Shown here: piece after piece, positions 33,780 to 41,833 of the stretch | Position numbering within the stretch: position 1 is the first letter of the stretch | Layout of the letters: each line of letters begins with the position of its first letter | Translations under genes and position numbers: made by a program | The notes under the pieces: model-generated | Told to the model about the DNA's origin: nothing | Database searches by the model: none | What the model saw: only the letters and a program-made list of their open reading frames with translations | Assembly (NCBI GenBank): GCA_024680755.1 | Contig: JAILBT010000030.1 | Location: 1 to 44,038, forward strand | DNA: 44,038 bases | Reading direction: 5' to 3' | DNA from: Prevotella sp. | GTDB taxonomy: Bacteria > Bacteroidota > Bacteroidia > Bacteroidales > Bacteroidaceae

Positions 33780-33820
33780 CGCAAAACATTTTGCGATGTT
33801 GTTTTTTTTAACTACTTTTG
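33780..33820 (+). promoter_or_regulatory. Predicted hpt promoter with palindromic operator-like site
   Basis: TTTTG (33789-33793) and TACTTTTG (33813-33820) are 19 bp apart. A perfect inverted repeat CGCAAAA-ca-TTTTGCG (33780-33795) overlaps the -33 box and could be a repressor site. Confidence 0.65.
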
Positions 33821-33857
33821 CCGCGTTTACATACTTATTAAATTCTCCCCAAGCACT

Positions 33858-34397
33858 ATGAAAGAGTCTGTAACCCTTCTTGACAAGACGTTTGTGCCCT
33901 TCATGCCCGAGGCCCAGATCAAGTCGCGCGTGGCCGAGGTTGCCCGTCAGATAAGCAGCGACATGGCCGGACGCAACCCGCTGTTGCTGGCCGTGCTGAA
34001 CGGTGCCTTCATCTTTGCGGCCGACCTAATGCGCGAGATGACCATACCGTGCGAGATCTCCTTTGTGAAGCTGGCCTCATATCAGGGCACAGCCAGCACG
34101 GGCAAGGTGAAAGAGGTGATAGGTATCAACGAGGATCTGACAGACCGCCACATCGTCATCGTGGAGGACATCGTCGAGAGTGGCCGCACCATGCAGCGCA
34201 TGGTGGAGCAGATAGGCACGCGCCACCCCGCCAGCGTCAGCATCTGCTCGCTGCTGGTCAAGCCCGACCGCCTGCAGGATACCGTTCAGGTGCGCTACCC
34301 CTGCTTCTCCATACCCAACGATTTCATCGTGGGCTATGGCCTGGACTACGACCAGCAGGGCCGCGGGCTGAAAGACATCTATGTGCTCGACGCTTAG
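33858..34397 (+). CDS. hpt: Hypoxanthine phosphoribosyltransferase
   Basis: The ATG at 33858 (MKESVTLLDKTFVPFMPEAQ) gives 179 residues, the usual length; the longer frame upstream overlaps the promoter. The PRPP loop IVIVEDIVESGRTM is present, as are the early LLLAVLNGAFIFAADLMRE segment and the C-terminal FIVGYGLDYDQQGRGLKDIY, typical of HPRT. The enzyme salvages hypoxanthine (and often guanine) to IMP/GMP using PRPP. A comF-like gene and a purF homologue, also phosphoribosyltransferase-fold genes, follow on the same strand. Confidence 0.95.
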   Translation: MKESVTLLDKTFVPFMPEAQIKSRVAEVARQISSDMAGRNPLLLAVLNGAFIFAADLMREMTIPCEISFVKLASYQGTASTGKVKEVIGINEDLTDRHIVIVEDIVESGRTMQRMVEQIGTRHPASVSICSLLVKPDRLQDTVQVRYPCFSIPNDFIVGYGLDYDQQGRGLKDIYVLDA

Positions 34398-34504
34398 CGC
34401 CGCAGACATCCACACGCCCGGCGTGCTTAGCGCCCGCCAGGCCTACACACTCCCCGACGCATAGCCCCCACGCCCCCTTGTTCTTCCACCGCCTGATAGA
34501 CCTG

Positions 34505-35167
34505 ATGTCGCCACGCGAGTGCGTGGTGTGTGGCTGTCGCCTGTCGGCCACGGAAGAGCATGTCTGCCTGTCGTGTCAGATGGTGTTGCCCTACACCGGT
34601 CTGCACCGTCATGCCACGGACAACATCATGGTGCGACACTTCTTCGGCCAGTTTCCTGTGGAGCGCGCCGCCGCGCTGCTGCGCTTTGTGCCCCACACCC
34701 CTCCGGCGCGGCTGATCTATGCCATCAAGTATGGCGACGGTCGCGAGCTGGCCGTGTGGTTAGGCCGGTGGATGGCGGCAGCCTGCGGTTCCGACTTCTT
34801 CAGCGGCATCGATGCCATAGCGTATGTGCCGCTCACGCCGGCACGCGAGCGCTGGCGCGGCTACAACCAGTGCCGCCTGCTGGCCCGCGGCATAGGGCAG
34901 CAGACGGGGCTGCCCGTGGCCGACGGCCTGCTCCGGCGCAACAGCTTCGACGGCAGCCAGACCCAGCGGCGACACTCTGAGCGCATGGAAGCCGTCGATA
35001 CAGTCTTCTGCCTGCAGCCCGCCGCCAGGCTCAGCGGCCGCCACCTGCTGCTGACAGACGACGTGATGACCACCGGCGCCACGCTCATCGCCTGCGGCCG
35101 CGAGCTGGCCAAGAGCGGCTGCAGCAGCGTCAGCGTGCTCACACTGGGGCTGACCGGCAGATGGTGA
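34505..35167 (+). CDS. ComF-family phosphoribosyltransferase-like protein
   Basis: The product is about 220 residues from the ATG at 34505 (MSPRECVVCGCRLSATEEHV). A TTG at 34478 would add FFHRLIDL, which matches the usual ComF N-terminus, so the true start may be there. The N-terminal Cys-x2-Cys plus second Cys pair (VCLSCQ) forms a zinc-finger-like motif. The central VPLTPARERWRGYNQ and C-terminal PRTase loop LLLTDDVMTTGATL are family hallmarks. ComF homologues support DNA uptake in competent bacteria; the biochemical role outside those systems is unclear. Confidence 0.92.
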   Translation: MSPRECVVCGCRLSATEEHVCLSCQMVLPYTGLHRHATDNIMVRHFFGQFPVERAAALLRFVPHTPPARLIYAIKYGDGRELAVWLGRWMAAACGSDFFSGIDAIAYVPLTPARERWRGYNQCRLLARGIGQQTGLPVADGLLRRNSFDGSQTQRRHSERMEAVDTVFCLQPAARLSGRHLLLTDDVMTTGATLIACGRELAKSGCSSVSVLTLGLTGRW

Positions 35168-35227
35168 GACAAGAGAGCCGGAAGCCGAAAAATGTCAGTG
35201 CGCGGCATACTGTTTTTCTGTCAAACA

Positions 35228-35259
35228 TTTGGCCGTTTCGCGACAAAGTTGTAACTTTG
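35228..35259 (+). promoter_or_regulatory. Predicted promoter of the PurF-like gene
   Basis: TTTG (35228-35231) and TAACTTTG (35252-35259) are 20 bp apart, about 50 bp before the ATG at 35308. It supports that downstream start over the longer open frame beginning in comF. Confidence 0.7.
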
Positions 35260-35307
35260 CAGGCAGAAAAAAGCTATTTTCTCAACGCAAACACAAAGAG
35301 AACTCCA

Positions 35308-36747
35308 ATGGGTGGTTTTTTTGGCACTATTCAGACGCGCGACTGCGTGAACGACCTGTTCTACGGTACTGACTACAACTCACACTTAGGCACGCGCCGC
35401 GCGGGCCTCGTTACCTTCGACGAGCAGAAAGGTTTTTCGCGCAAGATTCATGCGCTGGAGCATGACTATTTCCGCAGCAGGTTTGAAAACGAGTTAGACG
35501 AGTTTGTGGGCTGTCAGGGTTTGGGTGTCATCAGCGACACAGACCCGCAGCCCATTATCGTTAACTCACATCTGGGCCGTTACGCCGTCGTGACCGTGGC
35601 TCATATCAACAACCTGCGCCAGATAGCCGACGAGCTTCTGGCCGAGAAGATGCACCTGAGCGAGCTGTCGGCCAACAACATCAATCCCACCGAGGTGGTT
35701 GCGCTGATCATCAATATGGGCAGCAGCTTCCGCGAGGGCATCAACCTGGTGTTTCGCAAGGTGCGCGGCTCGTGCTCCATGCTTGTGCTGACCGAGCACG
35801 GCCTCTTAGCCGCACGCGACGCCCTGGGCCGCACGCCGATAGTGCTGGGCCGCAAGGACGAGGGCTGGGCCGCCAGCTCGGAGACAACCAGCTTCCCCAA
35901 CCTGGGCTTCCAGCAGGTGCGCGACCTGGGACCGGGCGAGATAGTGCGCATCACAGCCCAAGGCACCGAGGTGGTTCAGCCGCCGTTCAAGCGCGAGCAG
36001 ATATGTTCCTTCCTGTGGGTCTATTACGGTTTCCCGGCCAGCTGCTACGATGGCATCAACGCCGAGGCCGTGCGCGAGAAGAACGGTCGTCTGATGGGCG
36101 AGAAGGACATGGAGACCGACTCCGACCTGGTATGCGGCATACCCGACAGCGGCGTGGGCATGGCGCTGGGCTATGCCGAGGGCCGCGGCGTGCCCTACAA
36201 GCGTGCGGTGCTGAAATACACGCCCACATGGCCACGCTCGTTCACGCCCACCAATCAGGAGCGCCGCCGCCTGGTGGCCAAGATGAAGCTCATACCCAAC
36301 AAGGCCATACTCGAGGGCAAGCGTGTCGTGTTCTGCGACGACAGCATTGTGCGCGGCACGCAGCTGCGCGACAACGTGAAAGAGTTTTTCGACAACGGCG
36401 CCGCCGAGGTGCATGTGCGCATATCGTGTCCGCCGCTGGTCTATGGCTGCCCCTTCATAGGCTTCACCTCGTCGAAGAGCGACATGGAGCTGCTGGCGCG
36501 GCAGATAATAAAGGATTTCGAGGGCGACGACCAAAAGAACCTGGAGCGCTACTCAGAGACCGACTCGCCCGAGTATCAGCGTCTGGTGAAGGAGATGGCC
36601 AGGCGTCTGGGCCTCTCGTCGCTCAAGTTTGCGCGCATAGAAGACCTGGTGGAGAGCATAGGGCTGGAGAAGCGCCAGCTGTGCACCCACTGCTTCGACG
36701 GCAGCTCTTACGACCAGGCCAACGACGAGGGCGACTTCTTCGGCTGA
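35308..36747 (+). CDS. Amidophosphoribosyltransferase (PurF) homologue lacking the N-terminal cysteine
   Basis: The ATG at 35308 (MGGFFGTIQTRDCVNDLFYG) gives 479 residues. The N-terminal half has the class II glutamine amidotransferase layout (GTRRAGLVTFD, GLGVISDTDPQPI, RKVRGSCSMLVLTEHGLLAA). The C-terminal half has the PRPP loop VVFCDDSIVRGTQL (about residue 340) and YTPTWPRSFTP. True PurF begins Met-Cys, and that Cys is the nucleophile that releases ammonia from glutamine; here residues 2-3 are Gly-Gly. I recall the same Met-Gly-Gly-Phe-Phe start in homologues from other Bacteroidota, so it is probably a real paralogue type rather than an error. It may use ammonia directly or have another role. 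The C-terminal CTHCFDG motif is also notable. Confidence 0.88.
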   Translation: MGGFFGTIQTRDCVNDLFYGTDYNSHLGTRRAGLVTFDEQKGFSRKIHALEHDYFRSRFENELDEFVGCQGLGVISDTDPQPIIVNSHLGRYAVVTVAHINNLRQIADELLAEKMHLSELSANNINPTEVVALIINMGSSFREGINLVFRKVRGSCSMLVLTEHGLLAARDALGRTPIVLGRKDEGWAASSETTSFPNLGFQQVRDLGPGEIVRITAQGTEVVQPPFKREQICSFLWVYYGFPASCYDGINAEAVREKNGRLMGEKDMETDSDLVCGIPDSGVGMALGYAEGRGVPYKRAVLKYTPTWPRSFTPTNQERRRLVAKMKLIPNKAILEGKRVVFCDDSIVRGTQLRDNVKEFFDNGAAEVHVRISCPPLVYGCPFIGFTSSKSDMELLARQIIKDFEGDDQKNLERYSETDSPEYQRLVKEMARRLGLSSLKFARIEDLVESIGLEKRQLCTHCFDGSSYDQANDEGDFFG

Positions 36748-36816
36748 CAGTGAATGAGTATTAGAGCCTGTCATCAGGTTTCAGCAATTGCACACCAGCG
36801 AGATAAACAAAGATAA

Positions 36817-36894
36817 TTCAAGTTTCGCAAACATGAATGTACCGTGCACAAACGCCCTGAAAGGGCGTGCCTTTCGGAGTTTGCGAAACTTGAA
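36817..36894. repeat. Nested inverted repeat (16-bp outer arms, 7-bp inner hairpin)
   Basis: TTCAAGTTTCGCAAAC (36817-36832) is exactly the reverse complement of 36879-36894. Inside lies ACGCCCT-gaa-AGGGCGT (36852-36868). It sits between the convergent purF-like and murF genes and looks like a small repetitive or cruciform-forming element. I see no coding potential in 36748-37137. Confidence 0.8.
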
Positions 36895-36901
36895 TAAAGA
36901 T

Positions 36902-37041
36902 AAGGAACTGACATTAAATAAAGTTTGCATTTGAGCTTTAATTCGCGTAATTAACTTTAATTCGCGTAATTCGTGTAATTCGTCTTAATTCGTTGTCTAA
37001 AAAGAATGATTGTAAACTTTTTATAGTACCAGTTCCTGATT
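36902..37041. repeat. Dispersed repeat element, copy 1, with inverted ends
   Basis: The left end AAGGAACTGACATTAAATAA (from 36902) is an imperfect reverse complement of the right end, which reaches AGTTCCT at 37037. Between them lie several TAATTCG(C/T)G-type units. The right half (36966-37041) matches 38591-38666 over about 75 bp with few differences. Confidence 0.75.
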
Positions 37042-37137
37042 TGTCTGTCTCGCTGGTGTTTTTTCATTAGGCTGTTGTGTATATTGAAAAGAACAAGCTT
37101 GTGTCAATCCAAGCGCACAGCACGGGCAGTTCTCCAG

Positions 37138-38574
37138 TCACAGCAGCTGCGGCAGCTCATACAGGTGCAGCGAGTTGCTGCCCTTGATTAGTATCAGCCG
37201 TCCCTCGGGCTTGTGGTCAGTCAGCCAGCGGCGTGCCTCGTCGGTGTCGCGACAGACTGTCACGTCTTGCGGCAGCTGCCGTCCGTCGGCCTGTTTCCCA
37301 CTGTCGGTCGGGCCAGCGGGCAGTTCGGCCAACGCCTCGGCAAACTCGTGCCCTATTAATATTATATGTGTGATGTCGGTCTGCGCCAGCAGGCTTATGA
37401 CACGTCGGTGCTCGCTGCGGCTCTCGCTGCCCAGCTCGTTCATCTGTCCCAGTATGGCCATCTTGGGCAGGTCAGACTTCATGTTTTTCAGCGTTTCAAT
37501 GGCCTTTTCCATCGACGACGGGTTGGCATTGTATGCATCGACCACGAGCGTGTTAGTGTCTGTCTTTACCAGCTGCGAGCGGCTGTTGGTGGGCTGGTAG
37601 CTTCTCAGCGCGTCGCTGATGTCGCTCATCCACACGTCGAAATAGCAGCCCACGGCCACTGCCGCCAGCACGTTGTTGACGTTGTAGTCGCCCACCAGCT
37701 GCGTCTGCACGCCTTCGCCTATGGTCATCCAAGGTTCCTTGACGTAGAACCAGATCAGACCGAGACGTGGCCCACAGAAATATTCGTTGGTATATACCCT
37801 CAGTTTGGCACGTTTGCCCTTGAGCCACTCTTCGTATGTCGGCGGTACGCCGTAGGTGAAGCGTTTCTCCTTGCTTTGCGGTATATTGCGCTCGTCGGCC
37901 ATCGAGCGTAGCTGTTCATCGGCATCGTTGAGGAAGACCATCCCGTCGTGTGCGGCCAGGTAGTCGTAGAGCTCGCCCTTGGTGCGGCACACGCCCTCAA
38001 ACGAGCCGAAGCCCTCCAGATGTGCGCGTCCCACGTTGGTGATGAGACCGCATGTGGGTTCGGCCGTCTCCACCAGTGTCTTGATGTCGCCCGGGTGTGA
38101 GGCTCCCATCTCCACCACGGCTATCTGGTGTTCGGGCGTGAGGCGCAGCAGCGTCTTCGGCACGCCGATGTCGTTGTTCAGGTTGCCTTCGGTGTACAGC
38201 ACACGATATTTCTTGCTCAGCACGGCAGCCACCAGCTCCTTGGTGGTGGTCTTGCCGTTGGTGCCCGTTATGGCCAGCACGGGTATGTCGAACTGTCGGC
38301 GGTGGTGGCGTGCCAGCTGCTTCAGCGTTTGCAGGGTGTCGTCAACCACGATGATACGTTCGCGCAGCTCGTCGGGCGCTGTCTGCCTGACGCTCTCGTC
38401 GCTGACGATGGCTATGGCGCAGCCCTGCTCAAGGGACTTGACGGCATACTGGTTGCCGTCGAAGTGCTGGCCGCGCAGCGCCAGGAAGGTGCTGCCCTCA
38501 GGACAGTCGCGGCTGTCGGTGGTCAGCGGCTGGTGCTGCCGGTAGAGGTCATAAAGCTCGGTGATGTCTTTCAT
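37138..38574 (-). CDS. murF: UDP-N-acetylmuramoyl-tripeptide--D-alanyl-D-alanine ligase
   Basis: The 478-residue cytoplasmic enzyme starts MKDITELYDLYRQHQPLTTD. It has the N-terminal Mur ligase domain, ATP-binding loop AITGTNGKTTTKEL (about residue 100), central VVEMGASHPGDIKTL and ITNVGRAHLEGFGSFEGV, and the C-terminal VVDAYNANPSSM segment characteristic of MurF. It adds D-Ala-D-Ala to UDP-MurNAc-tripeptide, the last cytoplasmic step of peptidoglycan precursor assembly. It is not in a visible mur cluster here. Its 5' side is a repeat element shared with the flanking spacers. Confidence 0.96.
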   Translation of the reverse strand: MKDITELYDLYRQHQPLTTDSRDCPEGSTFLALRGQHFDGNQYAVKSLEQGCAIAIVSDESVRQTAPDELRERIIVVDDTLQTLKQLARHHRRQFDIPVLAITGTNGKTTTKELVAAVLSKKYRVLYTEGNLNNDIGVPKTLLRLTPEHQIAVVEMGASHPGDIKTLVETAEPTCGLITNVGRAHLEGFGSFEGVCRTKGELYDYLAAHDGMVFLNDADEQLRSMADERNIPQSKEKRFTYGVPPTYEEWLKGKRAKLRVYTNEYFCGPRLGLIWFYVKEPWMTIGEGVQTQLVGDYNVNNVLAAVAVGCYFDVWMSDISDALRSYQPTNSRSQLVKTDTNTLVVDAYNANPSSMEKAIETLKNMKSDLPKMAILGQMNELGSESRSEHRRVISLLAQTDITHIILIGHEFAEALAELPAGPTDSGKQADGRQLPQDVTVCRDTDEARRWLTDHKPEGRLILIKGSNSLHLYELPQLL

Positions 38575-38590
38575 TTTTTAGGTATTAGGT

Positions 38591-38666
38591 GTAATTCGTG
38601 TAATTCGTTTTAATTCTTTGTCCTAAAAAAAGATTGTAAACTTTATATAGTACCAGTTCCTTATTC
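38591..38666. repeat. Dispersed repeat element, copy 2
   Basis: This 76-bp stretch matches 36966-37041 (GTAATTCGTGTAATTCG start and AGTACCAGTTCCT end). It spans the murF leader and includes the TAA stop of the minus-strand GH28 gene at 38661-38663. Confidence 0.75.
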
Positions 38667-40010
38667 CACCTTCTGCCCATTGACAACAACTCTGTCCAGC
38701 ACGAGCGCCTCTATGGGTCTCTCGCTGAAGGCGGGCCGTTTGGCGCGGTCCGTCACGTCTATGTTGCGGAAGGTGAAGTCCGTCAGCCGGTACTTGTCCG
38801 AGCCTCCCACGTCGAAGAAATTCTTGCAGTCCATCCGTATGTTCGCGATGGTGATGTTGTTGCAGAGTGAGAGCGGCATGTCGTCGCGCTGTTCGGGTTT
38901 GAAGAACTGTGTCCAGGGCCTCACCACGAGGAACGAGCCACATGTGCCGCGCATGTCCTCGACGCTGACATACTCATAGTGTTGCGGCGTGTCGGGTCGC
39001 ATCTTCAGCCAGAGCACGCGCGAGGCATCGTCCACCTGGCAGTGCCTGAGCACCACGTTGCGGTCGTCGAGGCTCTCCGAGCCCAGCGTCAGACAACCGT
39101 GCACGAAGCCATAGTGGCAGCGTTCCACCAGAATGTTGCGACACGGCCCGTTGTCGGGGTTCTTGTCGGCCCATGTGCCCTTTCCCCCCTTGAGCACCAC
39201 GGCATCGTCGTTGACCGAGATGTCGCAGCCGTATATCAGCACGTCGTGGCACACGTCCAGGTCGATGGCGTCGCTCGACGGTGCTTTGGCGTCCTGCGGC
39301 TCGTGGGGCGCGTAGATGGTGGCATAGAGGTAGCGCACATGGTCGCAGCGGTAGAGGTGGTTGGTCCAGAAGGGCGAGTTGATGAGGCTCACGTCCTGCA
39401 CGGTCACGTTGCTCGAGTTGCTGATATACACCAGTCGCGGGCGCATTGCCTCAAGGTTGGTGCACTGGCGGTTATACTGTCGTCTGATCCAGAACTCCTC
39501 CCAGTAGGCACGTCCGTTGCCGTTGATGGTTCCCGGCCCGGCAATGGTGAAGCCGTTGCAGCCGTCGGCGTTTACCAGAGCGGCAAAATACTGTAGCGTC
39601 TGTCCCTCCATGCGGGTCTTCACCACGGGGAAGTGTTTTATGCGGTCCGAGCCTTTCAGCACACCTCCCCTGTCTATATACAGATGTGTGCCGGGACGGA
39701 AGAAGAGCGCTCCGCTGAGGAAGGTGCCTTGCGGTATGACCACCACGCCTCCGCCCTCGCCGGCCGCGCGGTCGATGACGGCCTGCAGCTGCTGTGTCTG
39801 CACGATGTTGCTGTCGCGGCTCACGCCGTAGTCGGTCACCACATAGCGCCGGCCGAGCGTGTCGGTGCTGACGCGCGCCGTGTCGCTGAAGAATGATGCC
39901 ATCACGGTGCCGTCGGGCCATGTGGGTTGCGGCGCGGCTTTCTTCTTGCTGCGGGCACCGGCACACACGGCCAGCACCATCATCAGCGTCAGTAGGGTTG
40001 TTCGTTTCAT
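38661..40010 (-). CDS. GH28 family glycoside hydrolase (rhamnogalacturonan or polygalacturonan active)
   Basis: The 449-residue secreted enzyme has signal MKRTTLLTLMMVLAVCAGAR. It is a beta-helix protein with TDYGVSRDSNIVQTQQLQAV near the start. GH28-type motifs follow in order: SSDAIDLD, NDDAVVLKGG (the aspartate pair), HGCLTLGSE, and LWLKMRPDT where the family's R-x-K site is expected. Its sequence differs clearly from the operon GH28 and is closer to the branch that includes rhamnogalacturonan hydrolases and exo-galacturonidases; substrate is inferred only. A GDSL-family esterase gene lies upstream on the same strand, about 60 bp away, and probably shares its transcript. Confidence 0.9.
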   Translation of the reverse strand: MKRTTLLTLMMVLAVCAGARSKKKAAPQPTWPDGTVMASFFSDTARVSTDTLGRRYVVTDYGVSRDSNIVQTQQLQAVIDRAAGEGGGVVVIPQGTFLSGALFFRPGTHLYIDRGGVLKGSDRIKHFPVVKTRMEGQTLQYFAALVNADGCNGFTIAGPGTINGNGRAYWEEFWIRRQYNRQCTNLEAMRPRLVYISNSSNVTVQDVSLINSPFWTNHLYRCDHVRYLYATIYAPHEPQDAKAPSSDAIDLDVCHDVLIYGCDISVNDDAVVLKGGKGTWADKNPDNGPCRNILVERCHYGFVHGCLTLGSESLDDRNVVLRHCQVDDASRVLWLKMRPDTPQHYEYVSVEDMRGTCGSFLVVRPWTQFFKPEQRDDMPLSLCNNITIANIRMDCKNFFDVGGSDKYRLTDFTFRNIDVTDRAKRPAFSERPIEALVLDRVVVNGQKVE

Positions 40011-40020
40011 AGCTGTATAT

Positions 40021-40080
40021 GTTTGGGGGTTTGGGGGTTTAGTGGTTTGGTTGTTTAGTGGCTTAGTGGCTTAGTGGCTG
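40021..40080. repeat. G-rich and TTAGTGGC tandem repeat spacer
   Basis: The plus strand shows two GGGGG runs separated by TTT (40025-40037), then further GG pairs, then three TTAGTGGC units. The last unit supplies the stop codon (40071-40073, TTA on the plus strand) and final residues of the esterase gene. The G runs could form a quadruplex on the plus strand. Confidence 0.6.
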
Positions 40081-40751
40081 GTTTGTTTATAGAATTCTTC
40101 CATCACGGCATAGCCCGCGGCGGTGGGGTGCACACCGTCGCGTGTGTATGCCGGGTTGAGCGAGCGTCGGTCTGGCGCAAGCATGGCGGCGTGGTAGTCG
40201 ATGTATGCCAGTCCCTCCTTGTCGGCATAGGCCCGGATGCGCCGGTTCAGGCTTTCGATTTTCTCCGGCGCGTCGGTCACGGCGCGGTTCCAGCGGAAGC
40301 CGGCAGCCGGCAGCACCGATGTCAGCACCACATTAATATTATAGTGTCGGGCCTGTTCAGCCATAAGCCTGATGTTGCTGAAGGTGGCCTGCTCGTCATA
40401 CGGGCCGGTGTTCTCGGCAATGTCGTTGATGCCGGCGTTGATGACCACCGCCTGCGGTCTGAGCGCTATCACGTCCTGTGCGAAGCGCAGCACCATCTGC
40501 ATGGTGGTCTGCCCGGAGATGCCGCGTCCCACGAAGCCGTTGTCAGCGAAAAAGCGTGGCCGCATCGTTGCCCAGCTGTCGGTGATGCTGTTGCCCATGA
40601 ACACCACGCGTCGGCGCTCGGCAGGCAGGGCGGCCACGCTGTCGTTCTGCCGTGCATAGCGTCCGAGCGAGGCCCAGTCGGCCGTGGTATCCTGCGCCCG
40701 GGCCGCAGCGGTCAGTGCGGCCAGCAGGCTGGCCAAGAGTAGTCGCTTCAT
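40071..40751 (-). CDS. SGNH/GDSL-family esterase, secreted
   Basis: The 226-residue product has signal MKRLLLASLLAALTAAARAQ. The SGNH blocks are complete: GNSITDSW (Ser nucleophile), GRGISGQTT (Gly), INAGINDIAENTG (Asn) and DGVHPTAAGY (Asp/His). Secreted members of this family in polysaccharide loci often deacetylate sugars, for example acetylated pectin or rhamnogalacturonan, but others act on lipids or peptidoglycan. Being directly upstream of a GH28 gene on the same strand favours a pectin role (inference). The extreme C-terminus TSH is encoded inside a tandem repeat. Confidence 0.92.
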   Translation of the reverse strand: MKRLLLASLLAALTAAARAQDTTADWASLGRYARQNDSVAALPAERRRVVFMGNSITDSWATMRPRFFADNGFVGRGISGQTTMQMVLRFAQDVIALRPQAVVINAGINDIAENTGPYDEQATFSNIRLMAEQARHYNINVVLTSVLPAAGFRWNRAVTDAPEKIESLNRRIRAYADKEGLAYIDYHAAMLAPDRRSLNPAYTRDGVHPTAAGYAVMEEFYKQTSH

Positions 40752-40785
40752 AGATGTATGGTTATTGTCTGTGTGTGGAGAAAAA

Positions 40786-40866
40786 TCGTGATTATTCGTT
40801 TCAATTCGTTGCCTTAAAAAATTCGTGTAATTCGTTTCAATTCGTTGTCAAAAAAAACAGTACCTA
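40786..40866. repeat. Dispersed repeat element, partial copy 3 (two tandem units)
   Basis: Two units of ATTCGTGTAATTCGTTTCAA type are followed by a run of A and CAGTACC. This matches the core of copies 1 and 2 but lacks the AGTTCCT end. It lies directly after the stop of the DUF2461 gene at 40870. Confidence 0.6.
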
Positions 40867-40869
40867 AGC

Positions 40870-41568
40870 TTATTCGTAGTCGTCGATGACGGCATTGACG
40901 AAATCGACCATCGGTCGTGCCGTCTCGAAGATGGGCATCATTCGTTCCAGCCACTTGTCGCCCTCGAAGAAGCTGTCCGCCACATGATGCCATGCGCAGA
41001 AGTCCTTCATCCGCAGGTATGGAGCGAGTGCATCGGGTGCGTCGTAGCCCTGCGGCGTTTTCTTCAGCATGTTGAGTCCGAAGCCGCGGGGTGAGTCCCA
41101 GTTGCCCTCGCCCGGCCGTCCGAAGAGCCTGACGAAGTCTGGTGCCTCGACCGTACTTAGCCACAGCTCGGCCTGCCCGGCCATTTCCGTCCTGCAGGCG
41201 TTGAGCACGTTGTTTGGCAGCCAGTAGTTGCCGGCCGACAGCAGGCAGTGGCCGGGCTCGAGGTGCAGGTAGTAGCCGCCGTGCATGGCTTTCTTGCCGT
41301 GGGCGGCAATGTACATGCCGATATGGTTCTTGTATGGCGACTTGTCGGGCGAGAAGCGCGTGTCGCGGTAGAAGCGGTAGGTCACGTCTTTCACGCCCAG
41401 ATGCGAGAGCGAGGGGTCCATTGCCGACAGGCGCGCTATGGCCCGCACGGCACCCTGCTCGAAGTCAGCCTTCACTGCCTCGTATTCGTCGCGGTGGGCC
41501 TGGAACCAGGGGCGGTTGTTGTTGGCCGTCACGTCTTTCAGAAACTGTATGATTCGTTGTGCTTGCAT
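40870..41568 (-). CDS. DUF2461 family protein
   Basis: The 232-residue protein starts MQAQRIIQFLKDVTANNNRP. It matches the DUF2461 (TIGR02453) pattern: NNNRPWFQAHRDEYEAVKA, YRFYRDTRFSPDKSPYKNHI, GYYLHLEPGHCLLSAG and LKKTPQGYD. The family is widespread, soluble and of unknown function; I see no signal peptide or membrane segment. It has its own promoter and diverges from the GT4 gene. Confidence 0.93.
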   Translation of the reverse strand: MQAQRIIQFLKDVTANNNRPWFQAHRDEYEAVKADFEQGAVRAIARLSAMDPSLSHLGVKDVTYRFYRDTRFSPDKSPYKNHIGMYIAAHGKKAMHGGYYLHLEPGHCLLSAGNYWLPNNVLNACRTEMAGQAELWLSTVEAPDFVRLFGRPGEGNWDSPRGFGLNMLKKTPQGYDAPDALAPYLRMKDFCAWHHVADSFFEGDKWLERMMPIFETARPMVDFVNAVIDDYE

Positions 41569-41608
41569 TGTCCGTCTGTTTTCTTTGTCCGTGGGTGGTT
41601 AATCGGTG

Positions 41609-41616
41609 CAAAGTTA
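41609..41616 (-). promoter_or_regulatory. Predicted -7 box of the DUF2461 gene
   Basis: The minus-strand TAACTTTG (41616-41609) fits TAnnTTTG and lies about 40 bp before the start codon at 41568. The -33 element is not clear. Confidence 0.5.
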
Positions 41617-41749
41617 CAACTTTTCTCCTACATTCTGCATCAACTCGTACAAATTATTTATCACTGCCATGCAGCGCCTCCGAATCATAATACCAAAACA
41701 AATTCAGCCTTGACGAGAGAGAGTTTTTTGCGGCAACGGCCACAAAAAA

Positions 41750-41781
41750 TTTGGCGGTGTGCTCCGTTTATGTTACTTTTG
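41750..41781 (+). promoter_or_regulatory. Predicted promoter of the GT4 gene
   Basis: TTTG (41750-41753) and TACTTTTG (41774-41781) are 20 bp apart. It argues for the ATG at 41834 rather than the upstream frame start at 41759. Confidence 0.7.
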
Positions 41782-41833
41782 CAGCCAATTCGGGCTTGCC
41801 CTGACGATACTTCATTCTCAACATTCATCAAAC

